Of a stretch of 64,000 nt of DNA, positions 12,116 to 22,423 are shown one piece after another. Position numbers and translations under genes: made by a program. Position 1 is the first letter of the stretch, and every line of letters starts with the position of its first letter. The notes below the pieces were generated by a model. The model worked only from the letters and a program-made list of their open reading frames with translations, had not been told where the DNA came from and did no database searches. Origin of the DNA: Calliopum simillimum (taxonomy: Eukaryota; Arthropoda; Insecta; Diptera; Lauxaniidae); assembly GCA_951812925.1 (NCBI GenBank), contig OX638372.1, positions 5,580,001-5,644,000 on the forward strand, written 5' to 3'.

Positions 12116-12165
12116 CAGTGGTGGATCCAGGGGGCAATGGGGCTGATCGGCCCCCCTCTCAAACC
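12116..12165. mobile_element. Solitary hAT-type terminus
   Basis: The sequence CAGTGGTGGATCCAGGGGG starting at 12116, followed by a run of G and C (GGCCCCCCTC), matches the general form of a common hAT family end (CAGTGGCGGATCCAGGGG-like). The opposite end was not found in the window, so this is a truncated or internally rearranged copy. The identification rests on memory of the terminal motif rather than on a TIR pair. Confidence 0.4.
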
Positions 12166-14139
12166 AAGTGAATAAATTCTTTTTTAAATTATATGTTAAG
12201 ATTTTAAAATCATTCTGTTATTATCAGGAAAGTGTTATAATTCATATAATTCATAATTTAAAGTTACAAAAAAATAATGTTTTATTTAAAATTAATATTG
12301 AGTAAGCATTTTTTTCCCAAAATAATCTAATGCATTGCAAATTAATTTGAATGAATGCAGATTTTCCCCAAATCATTGGCTGCGAATTGCGCTCAAATTA
12401 TCCACAACGACTTTTTAATGAATATGACACATACATCCAATGTAACGCAATAAATGCATGAGAGGATCGGAATTTTTACTGTATTTCCTCTTATTTCTTC
12501 ATTCATTTTTTACTGTCGATAACCGACTCGATTGGGCGCCATATTGCAACATGAATATTCAAACAGTTCGTTCACTCGCTCGAACACAATCGACTGCGCA
12601 TACGAATGCGTTTTCAATTTCAACTACACATGCAAATTTTATGTGGAATATTTGTTGCAAAAAAAAAAGAAAAAATTAAGAAATAAAAAGATAAAAAGTA
12701 GAAAGAAAGAAAAAGTAGGCAAGAATAAAAATTTAAATGAAAAAAATCGCGTACAGCAAAAAAAAATGTTTCGTATGGTGAATATTAAATGCGTTACAAT
12801 GAAGCAACAAATTTGTATTTTAATTTTACTTCTTTTTTTTCACAATTATGTACAGCGATATGTTATGGTACAAGTGTAAGCATATAAGGGTAGGCAGTAG
12901 TCGAATGATGTGGTCTCAAGCACAGGAGTCTTGTTCAAAATAAGGAAAACGCCCTGCACAAAAATTTTCGCATCAACGAAGAAGTCTGCAGAGCAAGTGG
13001 GATTTTGCATTTTGATATTTTTCGTTATTTTCATTTAAGCTGAATGCCCTTAATGTACGTATACACTATTTTGTAATGTCATTTTTGCATTTCGCACAAG
13101 TGTGTGTTAAATTTTAATGAAAAATCATTGAAAAAGTTTCCATATGAGCAGCGCCACCATTAACAATGTCCGGTAACTTTGTGTTCATGTACTGGAAACA
13201 CAATTTTTTACTCGATTCCTTTTTTTCACGTAATTTCCCTGTGTTTTTTAATTTCATTAACATTAAGGACATCCGTATGTTGTGTATTTAAACATAAAAT
13301 TTGTAACTTTTTTTATTTTAAATTATTTAAATTTTGACAATGATTACAAAAAAAAATGTATTTTAAATGTAATCTGTCTTGCAAAATAGAACATTAAGGA
13401 ATTTTATAAAAATATCAAGGAAAACAAGACCATTACCAAAATTAGATCTCATTGCTTTTTAGCAACTAGTGTACCCAAAACATAACCCTTAAATGGGCAT
13501 TAACTGCGTAATGAATCTGTTCTTCGGTAGCAGAAGAGTATCCAGTGTTCAACATAAAATTTATATAGTTCCAAGGAAGACACAAAGCATTTTTCCATAA
13601 AAATATAAATAACTCCTATTATTTATAAATCACTTAATATGTTTGACAGCCATCAATAGAAATAAAGCAAATAATTTTATTGTTTACTTCATTTACAATT
13701 CATTATCAGTTATATCAGAATAACTTAATATAAGACTCAGGAGCTGTCCCTGTCTATCCGTTGTGAAGTACATCACAAACCATGCCACTCAATCATTTGT
13801 CGTCGATCTGGACTTATTGTTCGCTGAATACAAGTGTTGTCTGCCAGTTGTAAGCGAGAATCACGTCTTATTTGTTTGACAGCCACCAAGAGAAAGAAAG
13901 TATCAGCAACAGAAACCAGGTTCAGTGGCTTTATTCGATCATTGTTTATGCAATCTCTGGCCACATATTAGAAAAGCTTCGACAAAAAATCATGGTCAAT
14001 TCTCTACAAACGAACCCTATAAAATATTTGACAACAAAATGGCTTAAAAGCAATTCAACTGCCTACACATATATAAATTATCCTTATTTCAGGCTTAGAG
14101 GCTTAATTTATAGTAGCATTAACCACAGGTTACTTCTTG
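12166..14139. other. Non-coding stretch, no gene seen
   Basis: Open frames at 12458-12879 overlap each other and read through A-rich sequence. They encode lysine runs with no domain. TTTGACAGCCA appears at about 13640 and 13875 with similar downstream bases, a hint of an old duplication. Nothing else can be supported. Confidence 0.5.
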
Positions 14140-15055
14140 GTTAAATTCAAAGTCACGGGTTGGGGTTCTATTAATTTACTTTATTTTCAATATACTTATA
14201 TTATAATAAACAAGACACGTCTCTCTGCTCCCCAATACTCTCTGCTCCTGTGCGTCGCTCTCTCCACCACCAGCCGTAGCCTATTTGAGTGTAGTAGTGC
14301 ATCTCCTTTGAACTTCGGAGAGAGAGAGAGCACACCTGCGACCAACTGATTTATTAACGGGACTGATCATGAGGCTGTCCCCCCCCCCCCACTTACACTT
14401 TAGCCATGAGGACCTGATTTATTATCGGATCACCCACGTCTAACGTGGGATTCTCTTTCTACCACCGAGCATTATCCCCCTATACTCCGCTCACGCTATT
14501 GACTACAATGCTCTCCTATACGTGGCTCAATACCCCTTATTCCGCTCACTACTCTGTTATTTGCCTACCCGACTCAATTTGAGGCTAGGTCGGACCAATG
14601 GTTGAATTACCCTGGCTGAAGCAATACCAAATGCTGCTTCTTCTTATAATGTTTAAACTACGAAAATGTCAAAATTCTTTGTTTTATTTCTAGTCTTTTG
14701 ACAGATAGCAAGGCCAGATCAGGGTTCTTTTTTTTTATTTTGACAACTTGCCATAACCCACGAATAACTGATATATTATTGGGCTTCTCGTTTGCGCAAC
14801 CCCTCACCTTTGTTCTAACACACGGGTTACTTGTGTTTAGTGCCGCGGTCTCCACGCTTTTACGCCCCACTACCACTACTACAACTACATACTTTAACTT
14901 TTCAAATACCTTGCTTCCTGCTGTGTATCTAAATTTATTTTCTGTTTCAATGCAGCAAACAGATCTAACGACAGCTGTGTGTCAAAAACAGCTGCTGCGC
15001 AGTGTTGCCGTTACGTTTGATTTTGCTGGTGTGGTGGGGAATTTACCCTAAACTA
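14140..15055. other. Pyrimidine-rich, GC-richer block of unknown origin
   Basis: Composition differs from the flanks: C/T-rich on the plus strand, with a GAGAGAGAGAG run near 14320 and a run of 12 C near 14380. There is a small hairpin, CCCACGT with ACGTGGG, at 14427-14443. The later part is open for 117 codons (14698-15051, +) but the product is a Thr-rich, hydrophobic sequence that matches no family I know. It may be a fragment of a retroelement leader; no LTR pair or primer-binding site was identified. Confidence 0.35.
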
Positions 15056-16680
15056 AATGTAGGATTATTTTTCTTGGCTAAGTACTTATTTGCGATAATA
15101 AATCCTAATTTTAATTAACAATAATAAAATAGATGACATTTCATGTGTTTGAGTTGGTTTTTCTTAATAACATATTATAGCAAGAAACTACGAAATGATT
15201 AGTTGCTTGTATATTAATAAAAATACGAAGCGAGAATTCGTATGAGGAAAACGCGGCACCGCCAAATTAAAATTCAATTAAAAATAATTTCAAAATTTGT
15301 TCATAAAAAAACTCATTTTTTTTTTTTAAATAAAAATTATCTGAAAAATAGAAAAATTATACAGACCGAAATATAAGTATTTTTTCTTAGTATGTGTTTG
15401 TAATTTAAATTTTCATATGATTTACCACAAAAAGTACTCTACATATGAACACATGTGAAAAAAGGATATTGAACGAGAACTCAACATTTTTCAAAATAAT
15501 TGCATAAATGGATCAGTAGCAATTTTTTCAAGCAAAAAGAAACTGATTTTATTTTTCTTTTTTTTTCCATCGCTTTAATTTGCAGTCACTTTTGCATTCT
15601 TTTTCTGCTCATTTTACACTCAGTTAATGCGTATGAGGACTCGATATTCCACACAATTGCACACTTGAGTTTTATAACATGTGTTGTTGTAGTGTTGTTA
15701 CGCTGTATGTGTTAGTGTACACGAATTGTATGTGTTTTCAATATTGTTGTCAATGTACACATATACATAGAACCAATCAGTTAAAAGAAATAAGAAAAAA
15801 ATGTTAAAAATATGATAAAAAGAAGAGAAAAATAATTGCAAAAAAAGGAAATTGATTCAAAAAGTTGTTGCAAAATATGTTAAAAATGCATGCAACACAT
15901 TCAAAAGTAAAAGAGTATTCATATACATATGTATATTTTTATTTTTGGCCTTGTGTACGTACTGTGTAGCAAATGTATGAGTTCATTTGTAAAGCAATAA
16001 AATACTCGGTAAGTGTTCAATTTCAATGACCCAAAAAAATATGCTACAATTTTTATTGCAATAAATGAAATATTTTTTATTTAATTAAAGCTCTTGAATC
16101 ATGAAGAGTTAACTGTAAATTATATAAAATAAAAAAAAAAGGAATATTTGAACGATGTCATTAGTGCACAAAGTGAGTCGTGTTGGTTTATAACAAAAGT
16201 ACTTACACAATCTGCTGAACTTTGATCTTTTCGGTAGTTGAATATGCATGCAAGTGTAACTTTACAATAATCCTGAATACCAGCGAATTTTTTTAATTTG
16301 TAAATTGTGGCATAAATGCAAAATAATGCCGAAAAAGTGATCAGAAGGTACAATTTGTATGGCCTCCAATGTGTTAAAAACAAATTGGAAAAAATTCGTG
16401 TTTTGAATTATAGTAAGAATAAATAATGGCAACTACTATCGCAAACTTTATTGCAAACTTAAGAAGAAATAAGAGAAAAAAGGTTTGTGACGTCACTTGA
16501 TCAATTTTTCAAACAGCTTGTGCTTACCCTTAATATAAGACAATAACTGCTAGAATCAAGGAAAAAATTATTTTTCTATTTATACACCAAAAATTTAAAA
16601 AATTTATGAAGCAGTTTAGCTGTGCGCATTTTTATATCGAGGCATGACACCACCTACTTAAAGACGTTATGGTCAGATTA
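15056..16680. other. AT-rich stretch, no gene seen
   Basis: Long A- and T-runs and TGTGT-rich patches (15690-15770). No TIRs, domains or RNA genes were seen up to the boundary of the palindromic element. Confidence 0.55.
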
Positions 16681-17097
16681 CACAGGTTTACAAAACAAAC
16701 AAAATGTCATGGCGTTTTGACCAGACTATGTGTTACCTAGGGACTTTGACGTCCTGAATCCGAGTCCCGGGTCCGCTATTTTCCAGAACGTCTGAGAAAA
16801 AAGATTTCAAGGTCATATGGAGGTCAAAATGGGGTTCATGTGTCGTTAAGTGATAAATTTGCTAAAATTTTTAAACTAATTTTTAATCATTGTGCTCTTA
16901 GGTCTTAAAAGAATATGTGATCAAAAAGGGTATCTCGGACCTAGTTTCGGAGATTTAGCCATTACCCGATCAAAAAAAGTATATCAAAAATATATCAAAA
17001 TGATATCAAAAATTTGTCAGTGACATACAAGATTTTGATAAAAAAAGGATATCACAGTGATATACGGAATGTAACGCTTTTTGTATATCACCATGAT

Positions 17098-17290
17098 ATC
17101 AAAAAAAGATATCAAAATGATATCAAAAAAAGATATCAAAATGATATCAAAAAAAGATATCAAAATGATATCAAAAAAAGATATCAAAATGATATCAAAA
17201 AAAGATATCAAAATGATATCAAAAAAAGATATCAAAATGATATCAAAAAAAGATATCAAAATGATATCAAAAAAGATATCAAAATGATAT
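17098..17290. repeat. 24-bp tandem satellite (GATATCAAAAAAA type), 8 units
   Basis: Eight head-to-tail copies of AAAAAAAGATATCAAAATGATATC lie here, almost identical; the last has one A fewer. Each unit contains two GATATC palindromes. Because 24 is a multiple of three the array is open in several frames on both strands, giving artificial repetitive translations. The array sits wholly inside the nested element 16965-17891. Confidence 0.95.
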
Positions 17291-17404
17291 ACAATTTTTG
17301 TACATTTCTGATACAAAAATGACAACCAATTTTGGGTCCGATAACTAAAGTGACGCAGATTATGGCCAAATTTTACAATATTGTGGTTAATCGTCGTCAA
17401 CTAG

Positions 17405-17650
17405 TTTTTTTTTTGTACTCAATTATATTTTTCATATGCTTTTTCACTAATTTCATGGCAAAACTCACTTCTTACTAAAATTGGCTGCTCGTTCGTTTTC
17501 CATACTGTCAGTTTTCCCAACCACAGGCCGCATGCAGCAACTGAATGGAGTGTCGGTCTTTTTGCACTCAATTATATTTTTGTGCTTTTCACTAATTTCA
17601 TTAGAAAATTAACTTATTCACTAAAATTGGCTGCGCGTTCGTCTTCTATA
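17405..17650. repeat. Direct repeat of about 90 bp within the nested element
   Basis: A block beginning ACTCAATTATATTTTT, with TTTTCACTAATTTCAT, ACTAAAATTGGCTGC and GTTCGT, occurs at about 17417-17500 and again at about 17567-17642. The copies differ by small indels. They are internal to the nested element, so the element has grown partly by local duplication. Confidence 0.75.
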
Positions 17651-17956
17651 ATTATCTTTAAATAAAATTCACAAACGAAAACGTAAAATTTGACATATCA
17701 GCAGCTGATAAATTTTTGATATCATTTTGATATACATTTCTGATACAAAATTGACATGTCATTCAATGATATCAAAAATATATCAAAATGATATACAAAA
17801 AATGGATATCAGCGGCTGATACATTTTTGATATCATTTTGATATATATTTCTGATACAATGACAAGAACTTGACAAGTTTTTTTGATCGGGTAAAACCGC
17901 TATAAGTTAGGAACCCCTGGATGGATTTAGAAAATATTGGTGTCATATGAAAGGTG

Positions 17957-17990
17957 TTTTGTTGTTATTGTTGTTTTTGTTGTTGTTGGT
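17957..17990. repeat. TTG microsatellite
   Basis: A run of TTG/TTT triplets at the centre of the palindromic element, directly before the 144-bp duplication. Confidence 0.85.
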
Positions 17991-18275
17991 GCAATTGATT
18001 TATTTGTTGTTGTAATTGAAAAATTTCACAAAATTTCAAAAAAAGGTCATATCTCGAATGAATCCAATTGAAAATATGCGCAAAACATTTTTATAGGCTG
18101 TCAAAGTACCTTTCGTATGACATCAATATTTGGTGCAATTGATTTATTTGTTGTTGTAATTGAAAAATTTCACAAAATTTCAAAAAAAGGTCATATCTCG
18201 AATGAATCCAATTGAAAATATGCGCAAAACATTTTTATAGGCTGTCAAAGTACCTTTCGTATGACATCAATATTT
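17988..18275. repeat. Exact 144-bp tandem duplication
   Basis: 17988-18131 and 18132-18275 appear identical base for base on reading; both run from GGTGCAATTGATTTATTT to GACATCAATATTT. The arms around them have diverged, so the duplication is much younger than the element or is an assembly artefact. Confidence 0.9.
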
Positions 18276-18570
18276 TACAAATCCATCCAGGGGTTCCCAA
18301 CTTATAGCGGTCTTCATAGAAGATATATCCGGATCTTCCGATCGCTATATCTTCGAAACTAGGTCTGAGATACCCTTTTTGATCACATATTCTTTTAAAG
18401 GACTTAAGACTTAATGATAAAAAATTAGTTTCAGAATTTTAGCGAATTTATCACTAAACGATGTTCTGGAAAAAAACGGACCCGGGATTCGGATTCAGGA
18501 CGTCAAAGTCCCTAGGAAACACATAGTCTGGTCAAAACGCCGACATTTTTTTTTTTTTTGTAAACCTGTG

Positions 18571-19332
18571 TTATCTTTCCTTAGTGGTTATTCTATCTCC
18601 ATACGGAATTTCATAAAAATCGATGCAGCGGTTTGGTTGTGATAGCGTATTTTTCTTTCAGGGGAGTGGCACTTCCCACTAGCATAATGTTCTTACTGTC
18701 GTTTCTTAGCGCTGATCGATAAGGTTGCTGTTGCAAGAAACATTGAAAAAGTTCATACACGTAGCAAGAGATGATTAAGCACTCGATTTCATTGCAGTGC
18801 ATTGGGGTTGAAGTGTTGACTGCTGAATATTCATTAGACTGGTTCAAGTTTCCATGAAAAACAAAAACTTACATTTTGGTATTGGCCTGAAACAAAACCA
18901 TATACCAATATCAGCTAAATTCGAGATGGTACTGCCAATTCTTGTTACGCTTAAGATGGAATGGCTGCATGGCTATTGTCATTGTATAGTAGTCCGGATC
19001 GAAATTTAGATTCATCCCGAAACCGACTAGAGGAACCCTTTAAAGCGATATCTGCATAATTTTTTTTTATTCTGAGAAAAACCAAAGGTACACTTTTGAT
19101 TCTACTGAAGGCCTATTTTGGCTAAAAAAACATGTTTTTTGGTCATAACTTTTTTTTTTCATTAGGAAATGGGAACCCAAGAGTGCTTTAGAAATAAAGA
19201 TTATGTTCTTACAAAAATTTTGCAGTTTAAATTTTTTTTTTTTTTGTTGTTGAATAGATAATATTCGGTTCTAAAAATCGATTTTTTACGTTTTTCAATA
19301 ACGAGGTCGGAAAATTATTTTTTACTCAGAAG
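18571..19332. other. Non-coding stretch, no gene seen
   Basis: Mostly AT-rich. The patch 18610-19030 is less biased, with a 78-codon minus frame (18611-18847) lacking recognisable motifs. T-runs dominate 19070-19300. Confidence 0.5.
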
Positions 19333-19547
19333 CAAGGCACCTTACGAAAAAAGTTTATGAGACAAAAATGCTTAGAATTGTTCAAAAAATAAGTGTGCAT
19401 TTTGTTCAGGATTTTTTGAGATATTTCATGATTTTTCAAAACTTAATCAAAAAAAAAAAAATCTAAAAATTCTGAAAAAATTCAACCTATTCTTTGAAGT
19501 CTTCTAAGCATTTTAAGTTTTATTAAATTTTTTCGTAGATGCCTTGG
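19333..19547. repeat. Inverted repeat with CGAAAAAA...ATGCTTAGAA core
   Basis: The left arm 19333-19377 (CAAGGCACCTTACGAAAAAA to ATGCTTAGA) pairs imperfectly with the right arm 19503-19547 (TCTAAGCATTTTAAG to GCCTTG). The core recurs at 32823-32860 (minus) and 51372-51407 (plus), so it belongs to a dispersed family. No TSD was found. Confidence 0.6.
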
Positions 19548-20729
19548 TATGGAGTAAACTATGCATTTTGCTGACGAACGTGAGCTACAGATGAAAACTA
19601 TCAATGCAAGTATAAATAAAGTGTTGAAAAACATAGACATTACAAAGAGATTTAAATTTTTTATGAATTATTAAAAAAATTTACAGATATCTACCAAAGA
19701 TATGAATTTTGTTTGAAAAAACCAAACTATCCTTTATCATTTATTTCAAAGTTTAATCTTGTGAAAATGTACTTACATAATTCAATTATTTATTTACAAT
19801 GAAATAATGACCATTTCCAAATAGTGGTGCAATTTGTTGCTTATAAAAAATTCACCAATGGCGATTAAAATCAAATCAAACAATAATTTCGGAAAAACAA
19901 AAGCAAAAACTTGGGGTTTTTTGCATAACAGAATTTTTGGTTTATTTAATATAAAATGCTGTCGTTGTTGTTGTGTTTGTTGTTGTTGTTGCTTTAATTA
20001 TTATGATGATGATTTTTGCTGCTATGCTACACGATAGCAATCAAAATGCAAATATTACATGAAATGAACCTCAAATGAAACCAAATAAACAAACAACATT
20101 TTATTCCCAAGAGATTAAATACATTTTAACAAAATCAAATATTTATTTACAAATGGGAAGAAATTACACACAGAAAAACCAAACAAAAAAAGAGGAGCTG
20201 GCAACCAGCCCATCAACGAGCCAACCAACATAACCAGCAACAAAACCAACTAACAACAACACAACAGAAATTAGTATTTGAATTATTAATCAAATACAAC
20301 AACAAGCAAAACAACAACAACAACAGCAACAGCATACAAATTAAGGCGAACTGTAAAAAGTTGTTGCTTAGTTGGCAACCATTAAAGCAATCGCAGCAAC
20401 AGCATCAGCAACATCAAGTACTCACTCGCTTCGTAGGTACAACCAAATATTGTAAATATTCGAAAATAAATTAAATTTGCATAAATAAATAAAATTTTCA
20501 TGTCATAGACAGCAACAGTCGTCGTAAAAACAGCAACAGCAATCAGTCAGCAGCAACAGCAACGACACCAACAACAACAGAAGCAGCTACTTATATATTA
20601 CATATTGTTGCTAAATACTTGACGTAACAAATACAAAAACAACAAAAAACGGAACAGCACAGATTAAAACATAAATCATGACATCCGGTTTTACATCCGT
20701 TTCCGGTTGCACAACTTTTTGAAGTGCGT
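19548..20729. repeat. CAA/CAG and TTG-rich region
   Basis: TTG/GTT runs lie at 19961-19995 with ATG triplets up to 20015. CAA and CAG runs are dense at about 20215-20340, 20385-20420 and 20505-20640. Such runs are frequent in 5' leaders and introns of fly neural and developmental genes. No open frame of note covers them. Their position directly upstream of the possible exon at 20730 is the reason that exon is listed at all. Confidence 0.7.
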
Positions 20730-21131
20730 ATGAGCGATAATTACGAGTACTTGAATATTAATGCTATCAGCAACAGCAGCAGCAACAACAACAATAGCAA
20801 TTTAACACAATTCGCAACTCTGTATGCGAACCTTTTTGGCCCACAGGAACATCCAAGGCAACATATCCCAAAACTCTTAACAAAACGAGCAACAACGCGC
20901 GTATTTCTTTCTGGGTTTCATTTGAAATGCATTGAAGTTTTCATTGTTCAGCCGCTTAACCACTTCCACCTGCTTGAGCAACCCTTATTACTGAGCTCAT
21001 CTTTTTTTTTTAATTTCGGCACATCAATTCATCAGCACGTGCTGTCATATGAAAGGATTTTAGCTGTAAGGATTTGGGTTATCAGTCGGCGTTTGATTTC
21101 AACAACAACGCACACTTTCATTCAGGAATAA
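20730..21131 (+). CDS. Possible first coding exon, unidentified (weak)
   Basis: From ATG at 20730 the frame is open to a stop at 21129. The first 37 residues (MSDNYEYLNINAIS, then an Asn/Ser-rich stretch, then QFATLYANLFG) look like a soluble, glycosylatable N-terminus: sequons occur at Asn15, Asn21 and Asn24. This would suit the extracellular start of a receptor, and the CAA/CAG-rich sequence upstream would suit a fly 5' leader. Against it: residues beyond about 45 look like translated non-coding DNA, and there is no transmembrane segment. The Asn/Ser run is just an (AGC)(AAC) microsatellite, and the ATG context is poor. A GTAAGG at 21066 could act as a splice donor. I do not recognise the protein. 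Confidence 0.18.
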   Translation: MSDNYEYLNINAISNSSSNNNNSNLTQFATLYANLFGPQEHPRQHIPKLLTKRATTRVFLSGFHLKCIEVFIVQPLNHFHLLEQPLLLSSSFFFNFGTSIHQHVLSYERILAVRIWVISRRLISTTTHTFIQE

Positions 21132-21273
21132 ATAATGCGGTTTCTTACTACGCCAAAACAGCTATTTTACAGATGCAATTTTGTGAATTTAAGTTTCAAG
21201 TGGCCATTATAAAGAAATTACTTCTAAAATAGGAGAAAACTATATTTTAAGAAATTATAGGTTAGAATATATA

Positions 21274-22423
21274 GGGGTAAGCGGGGTAAAGTGGGAAGTG
21301 GGGCAAAGTGGGAAATGCCCCTTTCCGGGCAAACTAGCAAAGTATAGCTGTCATGCGCTTCTGACATGTACTTCTAATGACCGTAAGCAAATCTTTATGG
21401 TATCGCAACGCGTGCAGACGCATTTTTGTGCTCTCTGGAATCATGCAAAGTTTTTAACTGATTTTGAAATTTCATTTTTAAATTTTTAAACATCGATATA
21501 TGTACTGTTTTTGGAGATAAACCAATTGTAATCTTAATTTTATATGGGGTAAAGTGGGAAATGTTATTTTACGATTGCTCGTCCCCATTTGTCAACGTAT
21601 TATACTATTTCATGATCCAAATAAGTGTTGTACATTTATATTGTGAGTAAACACTCCGGAAAAGCTAAACGAGTTGCAGAAAGCAGTTGAGAAATGTTTA
21701 GGCAATAAACGGAAGAAAGAGGAAAGCGAATCACAAAAAAATAGGGTGCCAGGAGCAAAAAAGCACCACCAGCAAAGAAAGCGTCAAAGAAACAAAGAAG
21801 TGCTAGCTCTGATGAAGATCGTGATTTTTGCACGATTTGCATGGAACTCATGCCCGAAATCATGACCAGTCACAATATATTAATACCATCAAATGCAACA
21901 AAAAGGATTGTCAACGTCCATTTCACTTCAAATGCGTTAACCTCACTACAAGTTTCTTTTATTGCAAAAACTGTGACACGGACTTTAATGTTTCATCAGA
22001 GAACGACGAATAAGCTACAATTTCACCTTTTTTCAAACACATTTTTTCAAACACATTTTTCATCTATTTTTTTCCAGTAAAACTATTTTTTTTTTCCATA
22101 TTTACTCTTTTGGGTGTGTTTTCTGAACCTTTTCTGACTTACAATAAAGATATTAACACTTTTTTTTAACATTTGTGTTAGTTTTAATGACTTTTTGAAA
22201 GTTTCCCACTTTGCCCCACGATTTTTAATTTTTGCCATTTTGGGCATCCTCGGTCAAAGCGTCGTACTCACCAGAAAATCCATATTTTCGGTTAGTTTCT
22301 TCAGTACAAATATAGCTCATTTAATTTCCTTTACTATAGGAAGTTGAAACATGGAAAAATAAAAAGTTTTGTTCATTTTATGGAGCTTCGAGGAAAAATT
22401 TCCCACTTTACCCCACATACCCC
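21274..22423 (+). mobile_element. Pogo-like element with G-rich TIRs, TA-flanked
   Basis: The left end GGGGTAAGCGGGGTAAAGTG (21274) and the reverse complement of the right end (GGGGTATGTGGGGTAAAGTG, ending 22423) match at most positions over 25 bp. TA lies outside both ends (21272-21273, 22424-22425), the TSD of the Tc1/mariner/pogo group. The motif GGGGYAAAGTGGGAA recurs internally at about 21301 and 21545 (plus) and near 22203 (minus), as subterminal repeats. The 1150-bp body keeps only the C-terminal part of a protein with a PHD-type zinc finger, listed separately. The DDE catalytic domain is missing, so the copy is an internal-deletion derivative. Confidence 0.8.
21656..22013 (+). pseudogene. 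Broken C-terminal segment of a pogo-like transposase with PHD finger
   Basis: Three frames must be joined to read it. The first (about 21656-21760) gives LNELQKAVEKCLGNKRKKEE, a charged linker. The second (21751-21890) gives SASSDEDRDFCTICMELMPE. The third (about 21880-22013) gives IKCNKKDCQRPFHFKCVN, then FYCKNCDTDF, and ends at a stop. Together the cysteines and histidine follow C-x2-C, C-x4-C, H-x2-C, C-x2-C, the C4HC3 order of a PHD finger. An acidic/Ser patch before a C-terminal PHD-like finger is typical of insect DDE_1 (pogo/jerky-type) transposases. Two frameshifts make it non-functional. A host PHD gene is unlikely because the segment lies exactly within the TIRs. Confidence 0.7.

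Larger units (their letters stand above)
16965..17891. mobile_element. Nested TA-flanked element with CCCGATCAAAAAAA ends
   Basis: CCCGATCAAAAAAA at 16965 and its reverse complement TTTTTTTGATCGGG ending at 17891 bound a 927-bp insertion inside the left arm of the palindromic element. TA is present just outside each end (16963-16964, 17892-17893), as in Tc1/mariner-type insertions. The uninterrupted right arm of the host element carries no such sequence, which supports insertion. The body is dominated by GATATC and ATATC motifs near both ends and by a tandem array. It has no transposase frame. Confidence 0.75.
16681..18570. mobile_element. 1.9-kb palindromic (foldback-like) element, TTA-flanked
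   Basis: The left arm (from CACAGGTTTACAAAA at 16681 through the CTAGGGACTTTGACGTCC block near 16737 to CTAGTTTCGGAGATTTAGCC near 16960) is the inverted copy of the right arm (18279-18570). TTA lies outside each end (16678-16680 and 18571-18573), compatible with a 3-bp TSD. After the nested insertion the left arm resumes at about 17896 (CCGCTATAAGTTAGGAACCCC), and pairs with 18278-18305, so the arms nearly meet at the centre. The centre holds an exact 144-bp duplication. There is no transposase frame. The TTA would fit PIF/Harbinger, but the terminus CACAGG is not typical, so the class is open. Confidence 0.75.

Noticed and set aside
17014..17400. Repetitive proteins of the KKRYQNDI or FFDIILIS type on both strands
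   Set aside because: They are direct translations of the 24-bp satellite, open in several frames only because 24 is divisible by three.
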